From: Zychaea mexicana
Taxonomy: Eukaryota > Mucoromycota > Mucoromycetes > Mucorales > Lichtheimiaceae
Length of the DNA stretch: 64,000 nt
Assembly (NCBI RefSeq): GCF_025766255.1
Contig: NW_026516669.1
Span: 496,001-560,000 of the forward strand
Direction of reading: 5' to 3'
The notes beneath the pieces are model-generated. The model ran no database searches, was not told the origin of the DNA, and saw only the letters and a list, made by a program, of their open reading frames with translations. The translations under genes were made by a program, and so were the position numbers. Shown here piece after piece: positions 23,284 through 33,735 of this stretch (the first letter of the stretch is position 1; each line of letters starts with the position of its first letter).

Positions 23284-26200
23284 TTATATTTTCGAACGGG
23301 ATAGAAAGTACAAATAAGCTTCGCCAATCGGTGGTTTGGGAGACACTGCAACCTTGTTATCATTGAATAGCACCCAGTTCTCTTCCTTGAGAACGTGCGC
23401 AACGTAATGGCCACAGTGTACGGATGTACCCTTGTGTGATACAAAGGACTTCACAGTATAATTGAATGGAGGGTTTGCATCTAATCACAATTTCAAAGTG
23501 AGTCGAATCCAATAGCTTTAAAATTTAGTGGTCTAATTTTCTTACCTCCAGGGGTATCCTTTGTGGCAGATTCTTCCGATTCTTCTCCTGTTTCGTCTGG
23601 ATGACTAAAAAGCCAGTCAAGGGCTCGTTGTGGATCATTGCTCTAAACAAAAACATCGCAATGAGTAACTTTGGAGAAACCAATGTATATACAGAACATA
23701 CCGTTTCCTTCAATGCCTTTTTTGCCTGAAGAGGTGAAAATCCCATTTCGCACAAGAGGCCGATCTGCTCGTCAGAAGCTGCTGATGCATTGGCACCACC
23801 TTCGCTTGGCAAAGGATCATCGATACCTGGGTCTTCCATATGTTCAAATAACCAGTTCATTGCAATCTCTGCACCGTTATTGCCGGTGTTCAATAGCGCC
23901 CGTTTACATCGGTTTTCGGGGAAGCCCATAGTCGTGAGCTGTTCCACAGCAGCTTGGTCCAAAGCCGGTTCTATTCTTGGAGCATAAGTAACATAGACGT
24001 AGTGTTTACCTGAAATTTGTTGTATAACAGTGACTAACCTGCCGCAGCTGGTGCATCTGCTGGCAACAGCTCTTCACCGATTTGCTGACCGGTGCCCATA
24101 TACTTGTCAAAATTCAGCTGCCCTTCTGGGAATTTGATCTCCACTCCTAATCACGAGAAAAAAAAGGAATCATGAGTGAACAATGCCGCATATAAACCAT
24201 AGCTCATGAACAGATACTTACTGAGTTTTCGTGGGACCCAATCAACAAATGCAAAGCGTCGAGCATGTACTACCAGCACTTGTGGGAAGGTGCCAAACTT
24301 TACGGACCTAATTAATAAAGATTTAGCAACACATCCTACACTTGCTCACGCGATTATGACAAACACTTGTGGGCAACTTACTTGTGTGCCGTAGTCTTTT
24401 CATTACAGCTGGGGCAGTTGTAACCTTCAACAAGCTCTTCTGCGACAAAGGTATCCATGCATTCATAGAAATCCACAGGCTCATAGGCATCTTCGCCAAC
24501 TTGTTTTGCAGGCACACCCACGGAGATACTGTTAGCATTGTCAGTCTGGTATCGCACCTTCTTACACTTGCCGCATTGCAAACGTTGCTCGAGAGCAAAC
24601 TCAAACTGCGATGTTGGATCGGATGTCTTGGTTGCATGTTCCTTCTGTGTGATTGTCTTGGTAAGGTATTGGAAGAACTCGTATGCATCCTGTTGGCGCA
24701 TCGTGGAAAACTCTTCGTGTCCCTTGCCAACGAGAGCCTTGAACATGCCCGGTGCAATACCGTCCTGCGAAGGTACTTGTTCATCAGATTTCTTTGGGTT
24801 TGGCTGAGAATATCTTCCAGACAGCATGCCATCAGCAAGCTTGTGAAGCTGACAATGCCAGCAGTTGGCGGGTTCATTGGTGCATGTCTTGGCATGATCA
24901 GCAAGTTGGACGCTGTAACGCTCCTGAAAAGCGTCGATGTCAAATACTGCTTGAAGCACGGATGCCATGTAGCAGCTATAGAAAGTAGAAACGTAAACAT
25001 AATGAGTTATTTGCATGGAGAGATGTGTCGAAAATAGTCTTTGGGTTGATACCAACCTATTTCCGAGGTTCTTGAGGCCAGTGTAACCAGGTCCAAATTT
25101 GGGTTCCAGTTGCTTGCCATCTTCGGTCGTCATGCTAAAATCGAAATTGAGGTTCTGTTCCAATTGCTGATCAAGACAACAAAAAACAATGGAGTAAGGT
25201 TAGTACTTGTCACGTTTGCGTGGCCACCAGCAACAAAGTCATCGTAACATACCAGTTCTGTCATGCTTTTTTCCGTCTTCATTTGCTGAGAAACGTTGAT
25301 ACCCCAATTGGCAAGGTGAGTCGATAAGTCATTATCAAGACGAGCATCGTTACAGATATAGCAATAGATATCTACGTAAACAAATCCAAGTTAATCACAA
25401 AAACTATTTCGCCATGTCGTCATCTTTATTCAAATAGTATTGATCTTTACCTGCTGTGCCTTCAGGAGTAATTGTACCCAACTTGCATGACACGCCGTGG
25501 CCCGTTTTCTCATAGTGCTCCAAGGCATGGTTATTGCCGCCAGATCCATCATAGTGTCTTCGACCACATCCAAGACTACCACACGCCAAACACAACCACA
25601 GATTCTCCTTGAGGTCACAGTCTGCACAATGGGCCAAAGATTTCTGTTCCAGCTTCTTTGGAGGATCTTGCACTAAACAGAGCGTGTGTTCACATGCCGT
25701 GATTTCTTCTTCCCATGCCTTGACTTCGGATTGCTTTGCTGAAGACATGGCAGACATAATGGCATCTGCGACAGCCGAAATCTGCTTTTTATCATGATAT
25801 ATTAATATCCTTTAGCAACTTGACGATCGCTTTATAAGTAAAAAGCGGCCAGCTCAATTCTTATTACCTCAGGTGTACAATCCTTGGCACACTCGGCACC
25901 TTGGCACGCATAGCAGCGGATCTTGAGCGAGTGGTCATACTTCACTTCCTCATCCTCGGGAACAATTGCAAGTTTGCTGATCTTTTGTGGAGGTGGTGTA
26001 CCATCGTCTGGCTAAAGGTAATGTCAGCTTGATCTATTTCGATCTGTTTCCCTAAACTTACGCGTTTCACCTTGTCCACGACTGTACGGCGGATGTTAAG
26101 CGCCAGAGGATGTCCTGTCAGATTGAAGTGGTTTCGTGCATGGTCTCTAGCCGGATCAACACAGCCTCCGTTGAAGCAGGTCAAGCACACGTCAATGCCC

Positions 26201-26419
26201 TCGGATCCGTCCTGTAAATCTGCGCGATTAGTAATAGTTATAGTCGTGCCGCGTATTTCACCAAACCTTGTGTAAAGCAGGTCCCTTCCTCTCTCATTTC
26301 TAGAGAAGAAAAGAGAAACTTACTTGGCTATCAAAGCATTGAGTGCATTCTTCTTTATGGACTTGTGTATAAGCGCTGGGGGCTGTCAGTTTAGTGGTGG
26401 TAACATGTGTGCAAGCCAT
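23284..26419 (-). CDS. UBP14: Ubiquitin carboxyl-terminal hydrolase 14 (USP5/isopeptidase T type)
   Basis: Disassembles free, unanchored polyubiquitin chains, keeping the proteasome clear. Twelve exons close in phase from ATG 26419 to TAA 23284-23286; the sum is 780 aa, matching yeast Ubp14 (about 781). An N-terminal variant zinc finger (CTQCFDSQ..., CLTCFNGGC) is followed by the ZnF-UBP (CADC...CLACGSLGCGRRH, then HALEHYEKTGHGV). The Cys box GNSCYMASVLQ places catalytic Cys at residue 319. Two UBA domains (AVEQLTTMGFP and QIGLLCEMGFS) sit inside the catalytic domain, and the His box HCGHYVAHVL gives His740. The ninth intron (24010-24038) would be only 29 nt, far shorter than the other ten (50-112 nt); without it the frame meets TAG. 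Divergent from the gene at 26678. Confidence 0.95.
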
Positions 26420-26677
26420 AGTAAACAAAGCAAAGAGAAGCGTCAAGCGAGCAGGACACACGCACGCTGGGTTGGTTTGTAATTGCGTTGTCGTCTTCGA
26501 TTTCCTTTTATGGTTGCAAGGTTCACATGATGAGTGCTTGTTTTATGCTTGATTGAACGAAACAATGCGCAACTTTCTTCTCATATATAATGGACTATGA
26601 TTCGAGTAGCATCTCGCTATTTTTATGGAAACCTCTCTCTTCTCACACTACTACCACCACTTCGCTAGAATATCATC
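26420..26677. promoter_or_regulatory. Short bidirectional promoter
   Basis: Only 258 bp separate the UBP14 ATG (-) and the start of the membrane-protein gene at 26678 (+). A TATA-like TATATAATGG lies at 26584-26593 on the plus strand. Shared regulation is an inference from spacing. Confidence 0.45.
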
Positions 26678-27584
26678 ATGTTTGGCATACTCATCGGTCT
26701 ATACTTTTACTATTTATTCTTGCGCAATCCTTACCAACCAGTGCTCCAAACGTACGGGATTTGTGTATCGGTGCAGATTGGGATAGCCATTGTAATATGC
26801 ATATGGTATTATTATCCGTTACACTTCTTCACCACCTTGTTTTTGGTGACAACACTTACTCTTGTGTATCATCCCCGTTTCAAACCACTTCGCTACGAAC
26901 TTGTTCTTCCTGCTCCAGGTACTTTGTCCATACTATGTACTACTGCCGTACTTCTCTAAATATCAAAATCAATGAATATGTAAGATGATAGCAATTCATT
27001 AATATTATAATAACCCAGATCGTCCAATAGAGATACACCTACTGCGAGAACAATCGGGATGCGACTATCATCCACGGCATACTGGTCGACAGCGACATCG
27101 ATGGTCGGCTACTACTACACAGAATCCTGGTCAAGCTCTCTTCCGCCATGTGGAAACAACGCCACCATTCGAGCTCCCCTGTGACGTATTCGGTCCAGAA
27201 ATTCCCAGTTGGTATCATCATGGACCAATTGCTGCAGACGAACAATACAGCATACAAACACCAACAGAGACTTTTCTCATGCATGAAGATAGCTCCGAAC
27301 CTTGTGATGATAAGGTTGAATATGAATATAATCTGCCTGCGATGGGCTGCATCGAGGTTGGCATGGATTTTGGTAACGCATCCCACCCAAATTTCATACC
27401 TTATTCACAGTTGTATGGCACTTTCCTCCCACAAGAGGAAGATAGACTACTAGTAGAGTTAGACTTCGTCATGAGTGAAGAGGATAGCTGCTACAATATC
27501 AATGAATACGAGCCCCGACTCAATCGTGAGCTATTGTTAATTTTTATACAGAATTTCATTCGTCATGTAAATAGTTTTCTATGA
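26678..27584 (+). CDS. Unknown protein with N-terminal membrane segments and long polar tail
   Basis: Two exons, 26678-26918 and 27019-27584, join in phase to 268 aa. I do not recognise a family. The first 75 residues hold two to three hydrophobic helices (ILIGLYFYYLFL, IGIAIVICIWYY, FFTTLFLVTTLTLVY). The second exon encodes a soluble tail rich in Pro, Glu and Asp with repeated aromatic patches (ELPCDVFGPEIPSWYHHG, GMDFGNASHPNFIPYSQLYG). The tail frame stays open from the acceptor to TGA, which supports the splice. Probably an endomembrane or plasma-membrane protein with a cytosolic tail. Start chosen as the first ATG of the hydrophobic frame. Confidence 0.65.
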
Positions 27585-28075
27585 TATCAACATGTAAACA
27601 ATAACTACTCATCGTTTAGCATACAAGTGCGTTGCCATTATCCAACTTTTACTATTTTAAGATATCAATGAAATAATCATTAATGAGTGTTTTTCCGCGA
27701 TTACGATATCTGGTTTACATCAGTATCCCAAAAAAAAAGAGATACGGTTGCTTCTTTATGATGCCTAATGTAATAACCGCCCTTGTCTAGCAAAAAAAGT
27801 ATGAGAACTTTGACGACGATCTTTCATGGTTTTTAAGGTCCTTTTAATTCGTCTGTCACTTACTTTAGATAGCAATTATGCATTCAACATTTTTGTTCAT
27901 ACATATACACAATATTTATTCGAAGTGGCAGATGTCATCAAGCTGAGCAAAGAAATCCAAGTACAAATGAATATAAATTGGAATAAAAGATCGGTAAGAT
28001 TGATGTCAACTGATGATACCCTTGCTAGCTCCAAAAAAAAAAGAACACCCAAGCGGATTTCCAGATAGAAGTAAT
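27585..28075. other. Intergenic, no gene seen
   Basis: AT-rich sequence between convergent genes. An ORF at 27826-28068 ends in a Lys/Arg-rich tail but lacks any recognisable pattern and overlaps the likely 3' UTR of LAS1. Confidence 0.4.
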
Positions 28076-30279
28076 TTATTTATCAGGTAAATCCAAAGAG
28101 GGTACAATTCCACCCGGTAAACATCCAATAGGTGTTGGCGTCCATTCAGTACTATTATAAAGCTGCCATGCACTGGAGCATCCCTCATCAGGATCCTAAT
28201 AGCGAGATTGATTACTGATTAAGTACTACAAACATAAGTATCTCCTTTTTGATTTCCATACCTGTCCTCTGATACTTTGTAACTGCGAGGCAAGTTCACG
28301 TAGTTCGCCTTCCATATCAATGTCCATTGGAATATGCTCAGTGCTAGCATCACTATCATTGACCTAAAAACCAATTTCCTGTTACTACAATATCGTGATA
28401 TCTTATTTCCCAGTCCTTTATGTGTATATCTCTACCTTCTTTATGCTGCTGCTAGTATAATTGCTAAGAATTCTACCGATGGCATCGATGACAGGTTTTA
28501 AAGAAAAGAATGGTTCATCGGACTCAGCCTCGGCAATAGCTTGAAGAACAATTCTCGTACTATTATATTACAGGGAAAAAGATCTTTTCAGAAACAATCC
28601 TACAATATACCGATGTACACTATGCATGACTTACAAATAATTTGGGCTGCGCAGACATCCTTCCACTATGTCCTCTAAATCAACACCGACGAAGATGGGA
28701 TTCTCTTCCTCTTTCGAAAAGTCGTGGTATATGATATGTTTTAACCAATATGCTATGGCAATCATCGATTAGTATTTATAATATGTAAGCGTCATAAAGT
28801 TTCATCATTCTTACCGATGGTCAGCATATAACTTTTGCTCTTTAGTACTTCGCTCCTTTGAAGTGATGATCCATGGTTCTCCTAATCAATACGTGATATT
28901 AGACTTCCAACATCTTTATATGAAAGATATTGTTTGTACCTCAGATAGTAGATAACCAAACTCGTCGTTTAATACAAAGTCTGCGTGGTTCTAAGATGTC
29001 AGCAAAGAGTTGGGTTGCGGTTGCTTGCAGTAGTGCATCACCTACCAATTTGTGATTCGAGTCGTTCGAGCATTGCCGCCATAAGACTCACCCCAAAATC
29101 GTCGAATTTTTCACTCAATGTTTCAAGTAGTGGAATCCACATGTCTATTGATTCCTTCGGTATCGCGTTGTTTTCAAAAGCCAAGCGTTTGCTATAAAAT
29201 TGAATGTTAATGAGTTCGACATAATTTATAACAACAGGAGCAAAACATATTTCAGTAATACTTTTTATCATCCGGAACAAGAAATCCTCTGTCGAGTAAT
29301 ACAGGAACTAGACCGCCGCGTATGTCGACTGGGGAGACAATTTGGAATAGCCTCTTCATTGCGATTTCTCTTATACGTGGCATTTGTTCGTTTCTTTTCT
29401 TGACGCCTGTTCAAACATGAGCAAAGAAGAGCGATGCATAAGAAAGAAAGCTGACAGTGTTGCACACTTACTCTTAAATTGTGTTGATGTACAATGTTTG
29501 CGATATATTTCAAATCCTCTTTGAATTTCTCGTAGTTTTCCTTCGTCGATAACTGGCTTGCGATCCGTTTCTAATGCTGGTACCCAGTAAGTCTCATGTA
29601 TCCATGCAAGAGCCTGATCATAGTAGAAGTTGGATAGACGCCGATAAGCAAATGAGGTTAAATGTTAACAAGTTCGATTTAACCGAGAACAAAGTATTAC
29701 AGACCTGGTTTGCTGCATCTCTTAAAAGTGCCAGTGTTGGAAGATATCCGTGTGTTGCGTCATGGCGTATCTCGACAAACCAAGCAGGCATATTGATCCT
29801 TTCAGCCATAATAGATATCGGCAACGGTCGCGCTTTGTTCTGCATAGGATCGATGGAACCGTTGACAAGTCTAACGGCGTTGTTAGTCTGTTTCACCTAA
29901 CGAAGATAAAGCTAATTCATTGTAATACACACCTCACGATCGCAATAGAATAGGTGAGGCGCAGTTCCTCGCCAGAAATAGTGCAGTTTTGATGATCACG
30001 AAGTCGTAATTGAACAAACTGTAGTGTGCTCTCAATTGCTGTCGGTAAATGCTGACGTGCTTTCCAAGCCAAAACCTAGATCGATTCACAAACACGCGCG
30101 CATTCAAGTTTGACGTTTCTTAGCATAACAATTTAAAGTGCTTTTGTACACGTCTGACAACGTTGTTGGTTGCTTACGCGATCGACACCTTTCTGTATAT
30201 CAGTTTTGGAATGAGAGTACAGCCAATCGTGTACTTGAGTTAATTCATCGTGAGTTCTCCACGGCACTTGTCGTAACAT
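28076..30279 (-). CDS. LAS1: Las1 pre-rRNA endoribonuclease
   Basis: HEPN-type nuclease that cuts ITS2 of the pre-rRNA at site C2, acting with the Grc3 kinase in the nucleolus. Twelve exons with matching phases: 30178-30279, 29933-30075, 29705-29870, 29472-29613, 29262-29406, 29046-29191, 28940-28980, 28815-28881, 28635-28752, 28436-28559, 28262-28363, 28076-28195. Total 471 aa (yeast about 502). The N-terminus WRTHDELTQVHDWLY and the HEPN motif RHDATH (R117 to H122, R-x4-H) are clear, after the conserved MAERINMPAWFVEI. The C-terminal WTPTPIGCLPGG matches the Las1 tail. It shares a 129 bp promoter with the gene at 30409. Family certain; the short 41 nt exon at 28940 was set by phase. Confidence 0.93.
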
Positions 30280-30408
30280 AATCGTCGTTGCTTTTGACGC
30301 GAGTCGAAGAAAAAGAGAACAAGCAAAAGTGGTTCCGTCTCCGGCAAATTTTAATTTTTTTGTTGTCCACTTTTTGTATACGCCAAAGTTCCTTTGCTAT
30401 CGCACACA
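30280..30408. promoter_or_regulatory. 129 bp bidirectional promoter between LAS1 and the Ett1-like gene
   Basis: The two start codons face away from each other with only 129 bp between them. I see AT-rich tracts (AATTTTAATTTTTTTG) but no strong TATA. Co-regulation of two ribosome/translation genes is plausible but inferred. Confidence 0.5.
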
Positions 30409-31843
30409 ATGTCGAAACGCCTAGCTGAAGAAGACGCAGAAACTTCAATTAATACGAAACGGATACGATCCACACAAAAGGAGGGTCATGTCTCAGATTG
30501 CAACGATCCTGAATGCGAAGGCTGCGATGTTGGCGAAATCGAAATCTCATTCGTTCACAAAGACAAAGACGGCAACGATCAAACGTCTAAACCCTCAGCC
30601 CACGATCTTTTGTCCATGGCAGTGACGGAAGCGGATACAGATCAAAAAAGCGAGATTGTTCGTAGACTCTTTGACATGGCGCTAGAACAGTTTGAAAAAA
30701 TCGAACCAGAAGATCGTGCTGGATACGCGACGTGTCTGGTTGAACTTGGACGAGCAATCGACGTGGAAGAAAGCTTACGAGAAGCGCTGGATATATTTCG
30801 AGGAATTGTAAAAAAGGATGCATCGGCTATGACAAGCGAACATTGGCTTACCATGGCAAAGGCTGCGACAGGATTGCTCATCCTTATCCGCAAGCGTCTT
30901 AATGGCGGTTTCGAAGAGCTATTGGAAGAACTCGAAGAGGATGCTCCTTCTGAAGAGCAGCTCAGAAAATATTCACTTAAACGAGAAGAAATCAACCTAT
31001 ACAAAGAAGCAGTGAATGCTACTGAAAAGGTAGATGAAAAAGAAAAATACACGGAAATACGCTGGCATGGAAAACTCGGTTGCTATTGACACCATTTTAA
31101 TTCATGCAATTTTAGGCTCTCGCGTCACCGAATGATTTGCCCTCGAAAGAAGCACGATTCGCCCTGCATGATCTTCATTCCTACGCACAACTTTTGGATC
31201 ATCCCCAGCACCTCGATCATGTTTCAGCAATAGCAGATGTCCTGACGCGATCCATTCAACAATTTTCGTATCATAAGGATGCAGATCTGCTAGCTCTCAA
31301 GGCATCAACTTTGATCCACAAACAAAACCTTCTTGCTGACGATGTTGAGATTCAAAAGGTAATACAATAGCGGTATATACATACACATGTGGGCACACTT
31401 GGGAAGGTGGTGCTGACAAAAGATACAGGAACTTTGCAATGAAAGTGAAAAGCTACTTTTGGATGCAAACAAGTTCTACAAGGAAGAACACAAGAACGAA
31501 TATCCCCGAGGCTGGGAACTGGTATGTCAAAATGCAACTTGAAAAGGTTTCCTCTATATACTTACTCGCAAAATATATAGCTAGCAATGCTCCAATTGAA
31601 CCAATCGAACCTTCTAGACGATGAAGATGAAGTTGTCAAAAAGTATGATGAAGCGGTCGAATCTTTCAAAACGGCACATAAGCTAAATCCAGGTAGGAAA
31701 AGAAGACGAACAGTTATTATCTTTTTCTTGCGGCTGAACTTATATAAATTATTCTTATAGACAATACTGAACTCGAGAATATGGTAAACATGCTTTCCGG
31801 AGAATCACAGGAAGAGGACGAGGAGGAAGGTGAAGAGGAATAA
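30409..31843 (+). CDS. Nro1/Ett1-like TPR-type acidic protein
   Basis: Five exons close in phase: 30409-31029, 31116-31358, 31429-31521, 31581-31692, 31761-31843, giving 383 aa. The N-terminus has a basic patch (MSKRLAEEDAETSINTKRIR) like a nuclear signal. The body is helical with TPR-like repeats (RRLFDMALEQFEKIEPEDRAG, KYDEAVESFKTAHKLNPDN). The C-terminus is strongly acidic. Architecture and length resemble Nro1/Ett1, nuclear proteins tied to translation termination and, in fission yeast, Ofd1-Sre1 oxygen sensing. That assignment rests on general resemblance, so no symbol is given. Its TAA (31841-31843) abuts the stop of the convergent MBL gene at 31844. It is divergent from LAS1. Confidence 0.75.
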
Positions 31844-32871
31844 CTATAAGCTACTTTCGATCCAACTCCATTCCTTGTTGATGAGGTCCATGACATTTTT
31901 GCCCTCTGTTGGTCCTTCTGCCATTTTCGCTTTGCCCTCCTTTTCCAGCTTTTGTAGGATAAGCATGATGCCTCGTGCAGCAGGCAAATGTAACGATTCT
32001 GGATAATCCTTGTACAGCATTGTAGTAACTTCCATCGACGTCCATTGCTTTCCCTCTTGTGACGTTAATAAATCCACCAATTGCTTTTCCCGAAGCTCGC
32101 GATGGCTAATGTATTCTTTAAGCTTGGCCACACCATCTTCGATCACAGGCCCATGGCCTGGATATAACCTTGTAGGGTTCAGTTCGACCAATTTGCGTAG
32201 ACCGAGAAGATATTCATGCAAATCTTCAAACACAGGCGTTCCTTGGCCCAAAACACAGTCTGCGGTAAACAAGCTGTTTTCTTCCTCGAGAAAAAACGTG
32301 CAATGATCCTTGGTGTGGCCCGGAGTATGCACGACACGCAACGTCACCGAATCCGCCTTGAACACTTCCCCGTTGGACAATGGCTCAAACGGGACATCCT
32401 CCGGAAATAGACTTTGATGCTCCGAGTAGCGGTTAAGGATGGGTGCGGGAAACTTATGTACAGTGATACCGTTTTTATGCTTATTCAGCAATGACGAGCC
32501 AAGGATATCTTTAAGGCCACCAAAGTGATCAGGGTGACTATGAGTGATAATTATGTCTGAAATATAAGCATCAGGCGATATCTTCTGTAAGGATTCATGT
32601 AGGAGCGGGATGTATTCCGGAATTCCCTGGCCACTGTCGATAAGCAGTTTCTTTGCTCCCGCGCCGAGCAAATAAGTATTGGTGCCTGGAAGATCGGCAG
32701 CCCCAGCAAAGGGTGTTAATCTTTATTGCTACTAATTGCTAAAGCAAAGATTCGCATGCTATTGAATTCGTTACCTTGGAGCGTGAATTTGCCGGGATTG
32801 AGACCAAGTACCCTCCACACTGTCTTGGATAACTGAGTAAAGGTTGGCAACGATACGAGGGGCTCAACCAT
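31844..32871 (-). CDS. LACTB2-like metallo-beta-lactamase-fold hydrolase
   Basis: Two exons, 32775-32871 and 31844-32685, give 312 aa; the splice joins FTLQ to GTNTYLLG exactly as expected for the LACTB2 family. Metal ligands are all visible: THSHPDHFGG (HxHxDH), HTPGHTKDH, TADCVLG and LYPGHGPV. Human LACTB2 is a mitochondrial single-strand RNA endonuclease; plant and fungal members are little studied. The tail ends with a winged-helix-like region (LLTSQEGKQWTSMEVTTMLY) typical of the family. Start is the ATG at 32869-32871 before EPLVSLPTFTQLS. A nuclease role is inferred from family, not shown here. Confidence 0.93.
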
Positions 32872-33735
32872 TTTGAAGGATGAAGTATTAGAAAGAAAGT
32901 GTTTTTCCCATGCTGTTCGGACCTGACAAATTGAAATATTGCTTTTACTTTCTTACATCAGAATTTGCTTATATGCCACTGACTACACGCTTTTCGCTGC
33001 TGTATCAAAGATGGGAATATCCGGATGTCTGTGTTCAGGTCTTTGCCCTGATGAGCCCATGATCTGGCTTTACTTTTTCTTAGCTAATTCATCGATCATT
33101 TGAAGCGTTGATGAGAATCGTTAAATTGCTTCTATCAGTTCAATAAACTGTCTTTATCAAATATCTAACATTGTCCTTTGATTAGACACCCTCGTGAATA
33201 AAAACGTCGACATATGTACTGAAAATATGGCCTTCGTCACACTATGAAGTTAAGCGATATGTAGAATACTTTGACAAGCCGAATAGCAGCCGCGTATCTG
33301 AAGCGTTTCGCACCAAGTAAACTTCTTGCTTATCAATGCTATGATATTATAAAAAAAACAAACTGTAAATAATATGCAGCGTTTGAACAGTGAAAGCTTA
33401 TATTAGCGTAGTACCATTTGTCTATGCCAAAGTGATCAGGAATGTTCGTCACTCGTCAGGAACAGTCTGCTGCATTTATTATTTGTATATAGGCAAGGAA
33501 TCATACATGTGCTATATTTACGAAAGAAAGCAATACTGATATCTCTTCTACTGACCTTCAGAAGAAAAGCTGGTGTGATATGACGATATTTCTGTTTGTA
33601 TATGTACTATCTAAAAATATGGGTTTCTCAGGTTGACAAGTGTTCGCCTTCCTAAAGTCGGAGAACGCGTGAACTTTTGCGTTTTTTTTTTGAAACGCGT
33701 ACGCTTTTCTCTCACTTGACACGGTCCGAAATATC
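32872..33735. other. Divergent intergenic region, no gene seen
   Basis: About 0.86 kb between the MBL gene (-) and MGS1 (+), AT-rich and without a supported ORF. It presumably holds both promoters. No repeat or RNA gene was recognised. Confidence 0.4.
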
